Below, piece after piece: positions 44,389 through 52,831 of a stretch of DNA of 52,831 bases. The translations under genes and the position numbers were made by a program. The stretch lies in assembly GCF_001673155.1 (NCBI RefSeq), contig NZ_LZLE01000263.1:1-52831 (forward strand), in the 5' to 3' direction. Positions within the stretch are counted from its first letter, which is position 1, and every line of letters begins with the position of its first letter. The DNA comes from Mycobacterium sp. 1423905.2 (lineage in GTDB: Bacteria > Actinomycetota > Actinomycetes > Mycobacteriales > Mycobacteriaceae). The notes beneath the pieces were generated by a model. The model saw nothing but the letters and a program-made list of their open reading frames with translations. It did no database searches and was not told where the DNA came from.

Positions 44389-44460
44389 GCTTTCGGTGTG
44401 CACTCAGGTCGGAAACACCGCCGAAATGCCGCCGCCAGCGCCCACTCGACGCCCAGAATG
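44389..44460. repeat. Extragenic repeat related to the one at 51346-51455
   Basis: Contains ACGGCTTTCGGTGTGC, CCGAAATGCCGCCGCCAGCG and CACTCGACGC in the same order as related segments at 51363-51452. The copy is shorter, and its internal hairpin is imperfect. It sits between the XdhC-like gene's start and the rRNA methyltransferase gene's end. Confidence 0.6.
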
Positions 44461-44465
44461 CACGC

Positions 44466-45110
44466 TCACCAAGCGCGCGACAGGTCCGCGTGCTCCCGGA
44501 TCCAGGCGTGCATCGCAATCCCGGCGGCCACCCCGGCGTTGATGCTGCGCGTCGAGCCGAACTGCGCGATCGACACGGTCAGCGCCGCGCCCGCGCGGGT
44601 GTCGTCGGTGATGCCCGGTCCTTCCTGACCGAACACCAGCAGACAGTCCCGCGGCAGCGTGGTCTGCTCGAGCCGCGTGGCGCCCGGAACGTTGTCCACG
44701 GCGACCACGGTCAGCCCGGCGTCGGCGGCGAACGCCATCAATTCCGCGGCATTGTCGTGGTGGCGCAGCCGTTGGTAGCGGTCGGTCACCATGGCACCGC
44801 GCCGATTCCAGCGCCGCCGCCCGACGATGTGCACGGTGTCCACGGCGAACGCGTTGGCGGTGCGCACCACCGAGCCGATGTTCGCGTCGTGGCCGAAGTT
44901 CTCGATCGCCACGTGCAGCGCGTGCCGGCGTCCGTCAATGTCGGCGATGATCGCCTCGCGGGTCCAGTACCGGTAGGCGTCGACGACGTTGCGAGTGTCA
45001 CCGTCGCGCAACAGGATCGGGTCGAAACGGGGATCGCCGGGCGGCTCCCCGACCCACGGGCCGACGCCGGTGACCGGTGCGCCCCACTCGGTGGGTCCCG
45101 GTTCGCTCAC
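44466..45110 (-). CDS. SpoU/TrmH-family RNA 2'-O-methyltransferase (Rv0380c-like)
   Basis: A 214-residue SPOUT methyltransferase. The three family motifs are clear: NFGHDANIGSVVRTANAF (motif 1, catalytic Arg), LLVFGQEGPGI (motif 2) and LTVSIAQFGSTRSINAGVAAGIAMHAW (motif 3, trefoil knot). It methylates a ribose 2'-OH of tRNA or rRNA; the target is unknown. No N-terminal L30e-like substrate-binding domain is present. GTG 45110 overlaps the upstream lipoprotein stop as GTGA, so translation is coupled. Confidence 0.88.
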   Translation of the reverse strand: MSEPGPTEWGAPVTGVGPWVGEPPGDPRFDPILLRDGDTRNVVDAYRYWTREAIIADIDGRRHALHVAIENFGHDANIGSVVRTANAFAVDTVHIVGRRRWNRRGAMVTDRYQRLRHHDNAAELMAFAADAGLTVVAVDNVPGATRLEQTTLPRDCLLVFGQEGPGITDDTRAGAALTVSIAQFGSTRSINAGVAAGIAMHAWIREHADLSRAW

Positions 45111-46000
45111 TTCGCGGTCCACACCGCGGCGTGGGTGCCGACGACGGCCACCGTCGCGTACAGCAGGGCGTCGTTGATCTCGCCCTGCGTGCACAGCGAC
45201 GCGGTCACCTGCACCGCATCGCGTGACGCCTCGGGCAGGATCAGCACCGACGAGCCGTAGGCCGCACAGGCCGGGTTCAACCCGCGCCCCGGCAGGGTCG
45301 GCGCGGCGAGCAGCATCAGGGGGCCGCCGCGGGCGGCCGCGTCGTCGCGGTAACGGGCGGCGAGGGCGTCGGCCTCCAGCCCCAGCAGCATGTAGCCGTT
45401 ACCGGTGAACGCCCCCGCGTCACCGAGTTGGGCCTTAGTCACCGGTGTGCCGTCGGCGCGCCAGGCCGACACGCTGGTCGTCTTCACCACCAGGCCGGTG
45501 TCGTTCTGGTTGGTCGGCAGCAGTCCGACCGGGAATGCCGCCGGGTAGGCCGCCGCGGTGTCGTGAATCCGGTCCCGCGGCGAGTAGGTGTACACCCCGC
45601 GCACCGCGCTGCGGTCCTTCAGCGGTCCCAGACAGACGGTGCCGGTGAGCCGGTCGGGCGGCGCCGACAGCGGCGCGCCGGTCGGATGAATCTTGCCCAC
45701 CGCGTCGGTGCAGCTGCCCAGCCCGTTGACCTCCATCGGATGGGCCAGGGCGCCGTAGAGGCCGTAGCGGATGTCCTCGACCTTCGCATGCGGGGCGTGC
45801 GGGTCGGTGGGAGCCGCATCGACGTCGACCAATACGTAGTCGCCGTCCCAGCGCAGGTTCGACACCGACATGTTCCAGCCCAGCACCGCCGCCGATTCAC
45901 CGACCCGGGCGGCGTGCGCGCCGTAGATCGGTCCGGGCTTCGAACTCGAGCAGCCCACCAAACAGCACAGTGCTGCGGCAATTACCAGGAGAACGCGCAC
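45107..46000 (-). CDS. Lipoprotein (Rv0381c-like)
   Basis: A 297-residue predicted lipoprotein. The signal peptide MRVLLVIAAALCCLVGC ends in the lipobox LVGC, with Cys17 as lipidation site. The mature part has no recognised enzyme motif. Cysteines at GSCTDA, TVCLG, PACAAYG and SLCTQG suggest two disulfides in an extracytoplasmic domain. Position between the rRNA methyltransferase and pyrE genes matches H37Rv Rv0381c. Start ATG 46000 is 10 bp after the pyrE stop. Role unknown. Confidence 0.82.
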   Translation of the reverse strand: MRVLLVIAAALCCLVGCSSSKPGPIYGAHAARVGESAAVLGWNMSVSNLRWDGDYVLVDVDAAPTDPHAPHAKVEDIRYGLYGALAHPMEVNGLGSCTDAVGKIHPTGAPLSAPPDRLTGTVCLGPLKDRSAVRGVYTYSPRDRIHDTAAAYPAAFPVGLLPTNQNDTGLVVKTTSVSAWRADGTPVTKAQLGDAGAFTGNGYMLLGLEADALAARYRDDAAARGGPLMLLAAPTLPGRGLNPACAAYGSSVLILPEASRDAVQVTASLCTQGEINDALLYATVAVVGTHAAVWTAK

Positions 46001-46010
46001 AGCCAGCGAC

Positions 46011-46550
46011 CTAGGACAGCCCTAGATCGGCGAGGCCCAGCAGGCTGCGATACGCCAGCCCCTCGGCTTCGATCGCCTCCTTGGCGCCGGTGGCACGGTC
46101 CACAACGGTCGCCACGCCGACCACCTCGCCGCCGGCTTCCTGTACCGCCCGTACCGCCGTCAACGCGGAATTGCCCGTCGTGCTGGTGTCCTCGACCACC
46201 AGAGCCCGCTGACGCGCCACCTCCGCACCTTCGATAAGTCGTTGCATGCCATGAGTTTTGGCTGACTTGCGGACCACGAACGCGTCGATCGGACGGCCCG
46301 GGGCGTGCATGATCGCGGTGGCGACCGGATCGGCGCCCAGCGTCAGGCCACCGACCACCGCGTAATCCCAGTCGTCGGTGAGTTCGCGCATCAACCGCCC
46401 GATCAGCGCCGACGCCTGATGCTGCAGGGTGGCGCGGCGCAGGTCGACGTAGTAGTCGGCCTCCTTGCCCGACGACAACGTCACACGGCCGTGGATGACC
46501 GCGAGCCGGCGCACCAGCTCGGCGAGTTCACTACGTTCAGAGTCGGTCAC
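46011..46550 (-). CDS. pyrE: Orotate phosphoribosyltransferase
   Basis: A 179-residue enzyme converting orotate and PRPP to OMP in pyrimidine synthesis. The PRPP-binding motif is ALVVEDTSTTGNSALTAV near residue 105, and KEADYYVDLRRATL near residue 27 is typical of the family. GTG 46550 gives exactly the mycobacterial length and overlaps the end of the SDR gene by 14 bp. The lipoprotein and rRNA methyltransferase genes follow closely, making a likely SDR-pyrE-lipoprotein-methyltransferase transcript. Confidence 0.94.
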   Translation of the reverse strand: MTDSERSELAELVRRLAVIHGRVTLSSGKEADYYVDLRRATLQHQASALIGRLMRELTDDWDYAVVGGLTLGADPVATAIMHAPGRPIDAFVVRKSAKTHGMQRLIEGAEVARQRALVVEDTSTTGNSALTAVRAVQEAGGEVVGVATVVDRATGAKEAIEAEGLAYRSLLGLADLGLS

Positions 46551-47346
46551 GGCCACCCACCCGTCTGCCGATCGCACCGATCACCCGGCGCGGCGCCAGC
46601 CGTCCACCGGCGGTCCGGACGAACCGCCGCGGTAACACCCGTGCCGTGGACGTGAGGGCTTTGTACCGGACACTCGGGATGCTGATCGTCTTGCCGCGGG
46701 CTATGTCGGCCAGGCTCTCGGTCACTACGTCGTCCACCTCGAGCCACAGGAACGACGGCACCGTGGACGCGTCGATTCCGGCGCGACTGTGGAACTCGGT
46801 GTGCACGTACCCCGGGCACACGGCGTGCACCCCGACTCCGGTGCCTTGCAACGCGTCGAAGAGCCCCTCCGAGAAGGAGACCACCCACGCCTTGGACGCC
46901 GCGTACGTCGACCCGCGCCCGGGCAGCAGACCGGCGACGCTGGCGATGTTGATGACCGTGCCCGAGCCGGCGGTCAGCATGGGCGGCAGGGCGGCGCGGG
47001 TCAGGTGCATCACCGCGGTGACGTTGACGTCGAGTTGCTCCTGCAGCGCAGCCGGATCGGTCTTCCAGAACTCGGCCGGCGTGGCGAAGCCGGCGTTGTT
47101 GACCAGGACTCGTACCCCGGCGTGCAACCGGTCGACGACCTGGTCGCGGCCGGCGGCGTCGGCGAGGTCGGCCCGGAGGATTTCGATGTTGCCCGCGGCG
47201 GCCCGCAGTTCGTCGGCTAGTTGTTCCAGCCGGGCGACGTCGCGGGCGACCAGGACCAGGTCGTAGCCGTCGCGGGCATACCGGCGTGCGTACCCGGCGC
47301 CGATCCCGGAGGTAGCCCCGGTGACCAGGGCGACAGGGCGCGGCAT
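46537..47346 (-). CDS. Short-chain dehydrogenase/reductase
   Basis: A 269-residue classical SDR. The NAD(P)-binding TGATSGIGAGYARRYA is at the N-terminus, NNAG near residue 89, the catalytic Ser in INIASVAG and YAASK near residue 155. LVARD after the second strand suggests NADP preference. The tail beyond residue 200 is basic (VLPRRFVRTAGGRLAPRR) and may associate with the membrane. It overlaps pyrE by 14 bp. I do not recall an SDR at this position in H37Rv. Substrate unknown. Confidence 0.88.
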   Translation of the reverse strand: MPRPVALVTGATSGIGAGYARRYARDGYDLVLVARDVARLEQLADELRAAAGNIEILRADLADAAGRDQVVDRLHAGVRVLVNNAGFATPAEFWKTDPAALQEQLDVNVTAVMHLTRAALPPMLTAGSGTVINIASVAGLLPGRGSTYAASKAWVVSFSEGLFDALQGTGVGVHAVCPGYVHTEFHSRAGIDASTVPSFLWLEVDDVVTESLADIARGKTISIPSVRYKALTSTARVLPRRFVRTAGGRLAPRRVIGAIGRRVGGRDRL

Positions 47347-47396
47347 GTCGGACAGCGTAGCGAAGCGGCCGTCGGGGTCGTCGCCCCAGTGAGATG

Positions 47397-48251
47397 TCAG
47401 CGCTGGAAGTTGGGAGCCTGGTTGCCGTTACGGCCGGGGGGCTGCCGACGGCCGGTTTCCGGGCGGGGCTCGTCGCGGCGCACCGGCTCGGGCTGTCGTC
47501 GTCCGCCGTCGCCCAGCAGTCCGGTCACGTCCGGTTCGGCGCGTCGGGGTGGCAGTTCGGCGCGGGCCGCCGGCGCCAGCGGGCGCGTCGGCGCGGGTTT
47601 ACGCGGCGCGGGTAGCTCCGCCGGTTCGGACGAGGTCTCGGCGGGCAGCGGCGGCAGCACCCGCAACAGGTCGTTGAACTGGCGGACGGTGCGCAGGCCC
47701 TCGTCCCACTGCGCGCGGGTGCTGGCAATCGGCATGGCGACCAACGTCCAGTTCTGCTCGTTCCACATGATCTCGGCGCTGTCCGGTGCGGTGTGGGCGA
47801 AGGTGACCATGCGCCGGTCGCAGGCGCGCCGGGCGGCGTCGAGGTTGGTGGAGTACACCATGCGCGGTCCGATCGCGCCCAGCAACCAGATGTCGCTTTC
47901 GCGTGGTTCCTTGAGCCCTTTGAGCCGCAGGTCGACCACGACGTTCGTGCCGACTTTGCGGTGCAGGGCGATGACCGTGGCGACTTCCTCGAGGTCGAAG
48001 ATGTAGACCGCTTCGCCGCGGATCTGCCCCAGCACGACATTGCGGGCCGGCACGTCGCCGACGGTCGACATCACGCCACGCTTCCAGCGGTGCAGGATTT
48101 CGGTCGATTCGCGTTCGTAGTCGAAGCCGTGCGACCGCGCCCACGACTTGCGGCGCCGGCTACGCCCACGACGCTTGTCGATGTCGATGTACAGCAACAC
48201 CGCCGCACCGACGAAGCACAGTGCGGAGAGCGTGAACCAAAGCGGGACCAT
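47397..48251 (-). CDS. ttfA: TtfA, trehalose monomycolate transport factor
   Basis: A 284-residue membrane-anchored protein. One N-terminal transmembrane helix (LWFTLSALCFVGAAVLLYIDI) is followed by a basic stretch (KRRGRSRRRKSW), then a cytoplasmic domain, then a Pro/Arg-rich disordered tail. The Rv0383c family (TtfA) works with MmpL3 in exporting trehalose monomycolate for the mycomembrane, and position upstream of clpB supports the assignment. Start ATG 48251 (MVPLWF) is preferred over a TTG six bases upstream. In H37Rv clpB follows directly; here a PE_PGRS gene lies between. Confidence 0.85.
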   Translation of the reverse strand: MVPLWFTLSALCFVGAAVLLYIDIDKRRGRSRRRKSWARSHGFDYERESTEILHRWKRGVMSTVGDVPARNVVLGQIRGEAVYIFDLEEVATVIALHRKVGTNVVVDLRLKGLKEPRESDIWLLGAIGPRMVYSTNLDAARRACDRRMVTFAHTAPDSAEIMWNEQNWTLVAMPIASTRAQWDEGLRTVRQFNDLLRVLPPLPAETSSEPAELPAPRKPAPTRPLAPAARAELPPRRAEPDVTGLLGDGGRRQPEPVRRDEPRPETGRRQPPGRNGNQAPNFQR

Positions 48252-48442
48252 CCCCAACAGAGTATCGGTAGTCGGTACCGAAGGAAGAATTCGACCAGGT
48301 CACAACCCAGTTACAGGACCCAATACCGAGCTAGTTCGAAGGGACGACCGCTGGCAAATCCCGCCCGGGTTGCGGAAAACGGCACCTAAGGGCGGGCGAC
48401 CTGGGTAATTTCTGACCGTTGCGCTGTGGTTGGGAGGGTCTC
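48252..48442. promoter_or_regulatory. Divergent ttfA / PE_PGRS upstream region with inverted repeats
   Basis: Contains the perfect palindrome TCGGTACCGA at 48272-48281, near the ttfA start. Nested inverted repeats follow: ACCCAG near 48304 with CTGGGT near 48401, and CCCGCCC at 48360-48366 with GGGCGGG at 48390-48396. The inner pair could form a stem-loop in the PE_PGRS leader. Confidence 0.45.
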
Positions 48443-51340
48443 GTGTCATTTGTGGCGGTGCCTGATGCTCTGGTCGGAGTAGCCGGAGAAATCGCGAGAA
48501 TTAACTCGACATTGGTCGACGCCGCCGCGTCGGCCGCAGCGCCCATCACCGAGTTGGCCGCGGCCGCCGAGGATGAGGTGTCGGCTGCCATTGCGACGTT
48601 ATTCGGTAGCTACGGCCGGGAGTACCAAGCTCTCAGCAGGCAGGCGGCCGTCTTCCACGAGCAATTCGCCCGGAATCTGAGCGCGGCCGGCTTTACCTAC
48701 GCCAGTGCCGAGGCGGCCAACACCTCTCCACTACAAGTCCTTGAGCGCCAAGTTCTCGGAGCGATCAACGCACCTACTCAAACGCTGTTGGGTCGCCCGT
48801 TGATCGGCGACGGCGCCAACGGCACCGCGACCAACCCCAATGGCGGGGCCGGTGGACTGCTGTATGGCAACGGCGGCAACGGTTATTCGCAGCCCACCGC
48901 CGGGGTGGTGGGCGGCGCTGGGGGCGCTGCCGGTCTTATCGGCCACGGCGGGTTGGGCGGCGCCGGAGGTGCCGGCGCAAATGGCGGGACCGGCGGGGCC
49001 GGTGGCTGGTTGTACGGCAACGGCGGTGGCGGCGGTGCCGGTGGAGCGGCCGCCTTGCCCAGTGGAACCGGCGGCGACGGCGGTGCGGGTGGCCGTGCCG
49101 GGCTCATCGGTTCGGGGGGGATGGGTGGCGCCGGCGGCATCGGTGGCGCCGGTGCCGAGGGCACGGCAGGCACCACGGCAAGCCCGGCCGGCGGTATGGG
49201 TGGTGCCGGCGGATCTGGCGGCAATGGCGGTGCCGGCGGTGCCGGCGGATTACTGCCAGGCTCCGGTGGAGTCGGTGGGGCGGGTGGAGCCGGCGGCACG
49301 GGCGGGTCCGGCGGCGCCGGTCACGACGGAGCTATCGGAGCGGTGCGCGGCGCCGACGGTGGTGACGGCGGTAACGGCGGGGGCGGAGGCTATGGGGGCG
49401 CCGGTGGTAATGGTGGCGCCGGCGGCACGAATATCTTCGGCCAGGCGGCCAGCCAGGGAGCCGGCGGAGCCGGCGGCAATGGCGGCAATGGAGGCACGCC
49501 CGGCAATGGCGGGGCTGGGGCCACGGGAACCTGGACTGTCCACAACGGTGTCGGCGGAATCGGCGGACATGGCGGTGACCCAGGAGTCGGGGGCCAGGGG
49601 GGCCGGGGCGGAGCCGGTTCGAGCCAAGCGGTGAACGGCACCACGGGCACGACGCCGACCGCCGGCGGCAACGGCGGGGCCGGCGGAACCGGAGCCGACG
49701 GCACCACGCCCGGCGCCAACGGCGCAGCCGGCGGCGCCGGCGGTAACGGCGGACAGTACGGGAACGGCGGTGTCGGCGGCATCGGCGGCAATGGTGCACC
49801 GGGCCTGGCCGGAACCACAGGTGTGACCGGAAACGGTACCGACGGCGGCAACGGTGGCGTTGGCGGAGCCGGCGGCACCGGCGGAAATGGTGGGAGTAAG
49901 GGCGGCACTGCGGGCGCTGGCGGGGCGGGCGGCCAGGGCGGTGACGGTGGCGCCGGAGGAGACGGCATCGCCGGTACCAACGGAGTTGCGGCCGGTGCGA
50001 ACGGCACTAACGGCGGCAACGCCGGCAATGGTGGCGATGGCGGCCGCGGCGGCGACGGTGGCACCGGAGGGACTGGAATCAACGGTCAAGCTGCCCGCGG
50101 CGTCGGCGGCGATGGTGGCGACGGCGGCAATGCGGGCACGCCCGGAAATGGCGGCAGGGGGGCCACCGGTGCTGCCAGCACCGTCAGCGCGCCGGGCGGC
50201 GATGGTGGTCGCGGCGGTGACGGCGGCAACTCCGGCAAGGGCGGCGTGGGCGCAGCCGGCGGAACAGGCTTCACCGACGGCACACAGGGCACAGCCGGCA
50301 TTTCGCATACGGCTGGCCAAGGTGGCCACGGGGGCAATGGTGGTGATGGGTCGATAACCGGCGGAACGGCCGGCGCAGGCGGCGCTGGCGGCAATGGCGG
50401 TGATGGCGGCACGGTCGCCGCAGGTGGAAGCGGTGGTGACGGCGGCCAGGGCGGCGAAGTGAGTATCAAGAGTGACCTCGGCGGCAACGGCGGAGCCGGC
50501 GGCAGGGGTGGCAGCGGCGTGACCGGCGGAGCCGGTGGAGCGGGTGGCGACGGCACTGGAAACGACACGGTCTTCAAGGGCGGAACAGGCGGAGCCGGTG
50601 GTGGCGGCGGTGACGGCCGCTCCGGAGACGGCGGCCGAGGCGGCAATGGCGGCGACGGTGCCGTCAGCCGGACCAGCGCCGGTGACGGCGGCGCAGGTGG
50701 TACCGGCGGCAATAGTGACGGCGGTGACGCTGGGCGCGGCGGCGACGGCGGCCACGGCGGTGGCACCTTTACCGGCACTGCCGGTGCCGGAGGCGACGGC
50801 GGGGACGGCGGTAACAGCAGCGGCGGGGCGGGCGGCGACGGCGGAACCGGCGGCACCGCCGGATCTAGCGGCCTCGGCCCTGGTGGCCATGGCGGAACCG
50901 GCGGTGATGGGGGCGCCGGCGATATTGGCGGCGCCGGTGGTTCCGGTGGTGGCGGCGGTGCCGCTGGAACCGCGCTAGGCGGCACCGCGTCGGGCGGCAC
51001 GGGCGGCGACGGGGGTACCGGCGGGCACGGCATCGGTGATGGTAACGGAGGAGCCGGAGGATCTGGCGGCACCGGCGGCCACGGAGCCAACGCCGTAGGC
51101 GGGTCCGGCACCCTGGCGGGCAACGGCGGAAATGGCGGTGCCGGTGGCGATGGCGGTAGCTCGGATACCGGTCTGGGCGGCGCCGGAGGAAGTGGCGGTA
51201 CCGGCGGCGATGGGGGCAGCGCACCGGGTAAGCCAGGCGCCGTCGGCGGACCTGGCGGTCCCGGCACTTTACCCAGCGGCTCGACCGGGGGCAGCGGCGG
51301 CAGCGCGGGTACCGGCGGAAAGGGCGGCGGTCAGCCCTAG
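48443..51340 (+). CDS. PE_PGRS family protein
   Basis: About 965 residues. Residues 1-95 form the PE domain ([58 protein letters not shown]), the ESX-exported helical hairpin. A linker with [11 protein letters not shown] and [11 protein letters not shown] is the usual transition. The remaining ~830 residues are GGAGG/GGNGG/GGDGG repeats. The protein ends GGKGGGQP without a C-terminal domain. GTG 48443, after GGGAGG, matches the usual PE start. Surface exposure and calcium binding are proposed for such repeats. The gene interrupts the ttfA-clpB neighbourhood of H37Rv. Confidence 0.93.
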   Translation: MSFVAVPDALVGVAGEIARINSTLVDAAASAAAPITELAAAAEDEVSAAIATLFGSYGREYQALSRQAAVFHEQFARNLSAAGFTYASAEAANTSPLQVLERQVLGAINAPTQTLLGRPLIGDGANGTATNPNGGAGGLLYGNGGNGYSQPTAGVVGGAGGAAGLIGHGGLGGAGGAGANGGTGGAGGWLYGNGGGGGAGGAAALPSGTGGDGGAGGRAGLIGSGGMGGAGGIGGAGAEGTAGTTASPAGGMGGAGGSGGNGGAGGAGGLLPGSGGVGGAGGAGGTGGSGGAGHDGAIGAVRGADGGDGGNGGGGGYGGAGGNGGAGGTNIFGQAASQGAGGAGGNGGNGGTPGNGGAGATGTWTVHNGVGGIGGHGGDPGVGGQGGRGGAGSSQAVNGTTGTTPTAGGNGGAGGTGADGTTPGANGAAGGAGGNGGQYGNGGVGGIGGNGAPGLAGTTGVTGNGTDGGNGGVGGAGGTGGNGGSKGGTAGAGGAGGQGGDGGAGGDGIAGTNGVAAGANGTNGGNAGNGGDGGRGGDGGTGGTGINGQAARGVGGDGGDGGNAGTPGNGGRGATGAASTVSAPGGDGGRGGDGGNSGKGGVGAAGGTGFTDGTQGTAGISHTAGQGGHGGNGGDGSITGGTAGAGGAGGNGGDGGTVAAGGSGGDGGQGGEVSIKSDLGGNGGAGGRGGSGVTGGAGGAGGDGTGNDTVFKGGTGGAGGGGGDGRSGDGGRGGNGGDGAVSRTSAGDGGAGGTGGNSDGGDAGRGGDGGHGGGTFTGTAGAGGDGGDGGNSSGGAGGDGGTGGTAGSSGLGPGGHGGTGGDGGAGDIGGAGGSGGGGGAAGTALGGTASGGTGGDGGTGGHGIGDGNGGAGGSGGTGGHGANAVGGSGTLAGNGGNGGAGGDGGSSDTGLGGAGGSGGTGGDGGSAPGKPGAVGGPGGPGTLPSGSTGGSGGSAGTGGKGGGQP

Positions 51341-51345
51341 ACGAA

Positions 51346-51455
51346 GCGCCGAGTGTGCGCTGACGGCTTCGGGTGTGCGCCCAGGGCGGCGGGATGCCCG
51401 AAATCCCGCCGCCAGCGCACTGTGAGAGCCATCGACGCACACTCGACGCGCCAAA
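51346..51455. repeat. Extragenic repeat with strong hairpin between PE_PGRS and clpB
   Basis: The core is a perfect 10-bp stem, GGCGGCGGGA (51385-51394) with TCCCGCCGCC (51404-51413), 9-nt loop. GAGTGTGCG near 51350 pairs with CGCACACTC near 51440, giving an outer stem. A related, degraded copy is at 44389-44460, and the CGCCGAGTGTGCG start is shared with 36863. It separates convergent genes and probably terminates both. Confidence 0.65.
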
Positions 51456-51457
51456 GG

Positions 51458-52831
51458 TTAGCCCAGGATCAGCGAGTCGCCGTCCGGGCTGACGTTGACC
51501 GGAACCATGTCCCCGTCGTGCACGTCGCCGGCCAGCAACATCTTGGCCAGCTGGTCGCCGATCGCCTGCTGCACCAGCCTGCGCAACGGCCGTGCGCCGT
51601 ACACCGGGTCGAAGCCGCGCTGCGCCAGCCACTGTTTGGCCGGCAGCGACACCTCGAGGGTGAGCCGCCGCTGAGACAGCCGCTTCTGCAGCTGAGCCAG
51701 CTGGATGTCGACGATCTGCACCAGCTCGCCCGGCTCGAGGCCGGCGAAGATGATGACGTCGTCGAGCCGGTTGATGAACTCCGGCTTGAACGCCGAGCGC
51801 ACCGCCGCCATCACCATCTCCTCGTCGCCGCCCGACCCCAGGTTGGACGTCAAGATGAGGATGGTGTTGCGGAAGTCGACCGTACGGCCCTGGCCGTCCG
51901 TCAACCGCCCCTCGTCGAGCACCTGCAGCAGCACGTCGAACACGTCCGGGTGGGCCTTCTCGATCTCGTCGAACAGGATCACCGTGTACGGACGCCGGCG
52001 TACCGCTTCGGTCAGCTGACCGCCCTGGTCGTAGCCGATGTAGCCCGGGGGGGCACCGACCAGCCGCGCCACCGAGTGCTTCTCGCCGTACTCGCTCATG
52101 TCGATGCGGACCATGGCGCGTTCGTCGTCGAACAAGAACTCCGCCAGCGCCTTGGCCAACTCGGTCTTGCCGACGCCGGTCGGGCCCAGGAACATGAACG
52201 ACCCGGTCGGCCGGTTCGGGTCGGCAACACCGGCCCGGGACCGCCGCACGGCGTCGGACACGGCCTGCACGGCCCTGCGCTGACCGATGACGCGCCGGCC
52301 CAGCTCCTCTTCCATGCGCAGCAGCTTGGCGGTCTCGCCCTCGAGCATCCGCCCGGCGGGGATGCCGGTCCACGCCGACACCACCTCGGCGATGTCGTCG
52401 GGTCCGACCTCCTCTTTGAGCATCACGTTTTCGCGGGCTTGGGCCTGCGGCAGCGCGGCATCCAGCTTCTTCTCCACCTCCGGGATGCGCCCGTAGCGCA
52501 GCTCGGCCGCCTTGGCCAGGTCACCGTCGCGCTCGGCGCGCTCAGACTCCCCGCGCAAGATCTCCAGCTGCTCCTTGAGCTCACGCACCACGTCGATGGC
52601 GTTCTTCTCGTTCTGCCACCGGGTGGTCAGCTCGGCGAGCTGCTCCTTCTTGTCGGCCAGCTCCGAGCGCAGCTTTTCCAGCCGCTCCTTGGACGCCTCA
52701 TCCTCCTCCTTGGCCAGTGCCATCTCCTCGATTTCGAGGCGGCGCACCAACCGCTCGACCTCGTCGATCTCGACGGGCCGGGAGTCGATCTCCATCTTCA
52801 GCCGGCTGGCGGCCTCGTCGACCAGGTCGAT
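51458..52831 (-). CDS. clpB: Chaperone ClpB, C-terminal half (5' end outside window)
   Basis: The last 457 residues of the AAA+ disaggregase ClpB; about 390 residues lie beyond the right edge. From the window edge: the M-domain coiled coil (EIEEMALAKEEDEASKERLEKLRSEL...), then the second AAA+ module with VSAWTGIPAGRM, Walker A GPTGVGKT, the pore-loop GAPPGYIGYDQGG, Walker B VILFDEIEKAH and sensor EFINRLDDVI, then the D2 small domain ending DSLILG. With DnaK it refolds aggregated proteins under heat stress. Promoter elements are not in the window. Confidence 0.96.
   Translation of the reverse strand: MDLVDEAASRLKMEIDSRPVEIDEVERLVRRLEIEEMALAKEEDEASKERLEKLRSELADKKEQLAELTTRWQNEKNAIDVVRELKEQLEILRGESERAERDGDLAKAAELRYGRIPEVEKKLDAALPQAQARENVMLKEEVGPDDIAEVVSAWTGIPAGRMLEGETAKLLRMEEELGRRVIGQRRAVQAVSDAVRRSRAGVADPNRPTGSFMFLGPTGVGKTELAKALAEFLFDDERAMVRIDMSEYGEKHSVARLVGAPPGYIGYDQGGQLTEAVRRRPYTVILFDEIEKAHPDVFDVLLQVLDEGRLTDGQGRTVDFRNTILILTSNLGSGGDEEMVMAAVRSAFKPEFINRLDDVIIFAGLEPGELVQIVDIQLAQLQKRLSQRRLTLEVSLPAKQWLAQRGFDPVYGARPLRRLVQQAIGDQLAKMLLAGDVHDGDMVPVNVSPDGDSLILG

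Noticed and set aside
50086..51267. Long Pro-rich open reading on the minus strand
   Set aside because: It is the antisense of the Gly-rich PGRS repeat (GGC/GCC complementarity), with no ribosome-binding site or independent motif.
48840..51340. Highly regular short repeats that could be mistaken for a CRISPR array
   Set aside because: They are in-frame GGxGGx codons of one PE_PGRS gene, without constant repeat/spacer spacing or unique spacers.

Overview
The window is a GC-rich mycobacterial chromosome segment, most likely from a slow-growing non-tuberculosis species. Evidence: a PPE gene, a PE_PGRS gene, ttfA, multiple paralogous TIGR00027-type methyltransferases, and a long run of genes recognisable as the M. 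tuberculosis H37Rv block around Rv0356c-Rv0406c (H37Rv numbers are recalled from memory, not searched). Two H37Rv-like blocks are joined in an unusual way. Positions 118-31117 run from an Rv0406c-like metallo-hydrolase through fadE7, ndhA, metZ and purT to a PPE gene, inverted relative to H37Rv. Positions 31118-52831 run from Rv0356c-like through purA, fba, pyrE and ttfA to clpB, in H37Rv orientation.

Layout. 1-5829: a 45-bp duplicated extragenic repeat, an MBL-fold hydrolase, then a minus-strand, translationally coupled operon of three luciferase-like flavin monooxygenases plus a GNAT acetyltransferase, followed by a methyltransferase/DUF3054 pair. 6236-14824: two acyl-CoA dehydrogenases, a secreted protein, a serine beta-lactamase-like protein, two tandem methyltransferases, a glycosyltransferase fused to a degenerate M23 domain, and a DUF218-like protein. 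14888-20123: a sugar-nucleotide epimerase, a secreted Gly/Pro-rich protein with an in-frame 18-bp tandem repeat, ndhA, and the rhodanese-metZ pair.

20124-28248 is an accessory island between the rhodanese gene (Rv0390-like) and purT, neighbours in H37Rv. It holds three diverged copies of a ~100-bp palindrome-headed repeat, an IclR-type regulator with a shortened effector domain, recognisable remnants of a GMC oxidoreductase and (less surely) a ThDP enzyme, and an intact catabolic set: bicovalent-type flavin oxidase, VOC ring-cleaving dioxygenase, cytochrome P450 and alpha/beta hydrolase. This looks like a partly decayed aromatic or terpenoid degradation locus and is the best candidate for an undescribed pathway.

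28249-52831 is mostly housekeeping: a PurT-like ATP-grasp protein that seems to have lost its substrate-binding residues, PPE, thioesterase-purA, membrane peptidase, cation exporter, fba, DedA, a GH76-like glycosidase, a two-subunit molybdenum hydroxylase with CoxG- and XdhC-type accessory genes, an rRNA methyltransferase/lipoprotein/pyrE/SDR run, ttfA, an inserted PE_PGRS gene and the C-terminal half of clpB. No rRNA, tRNA, CRISPR array or intact insertion sequence was seen.
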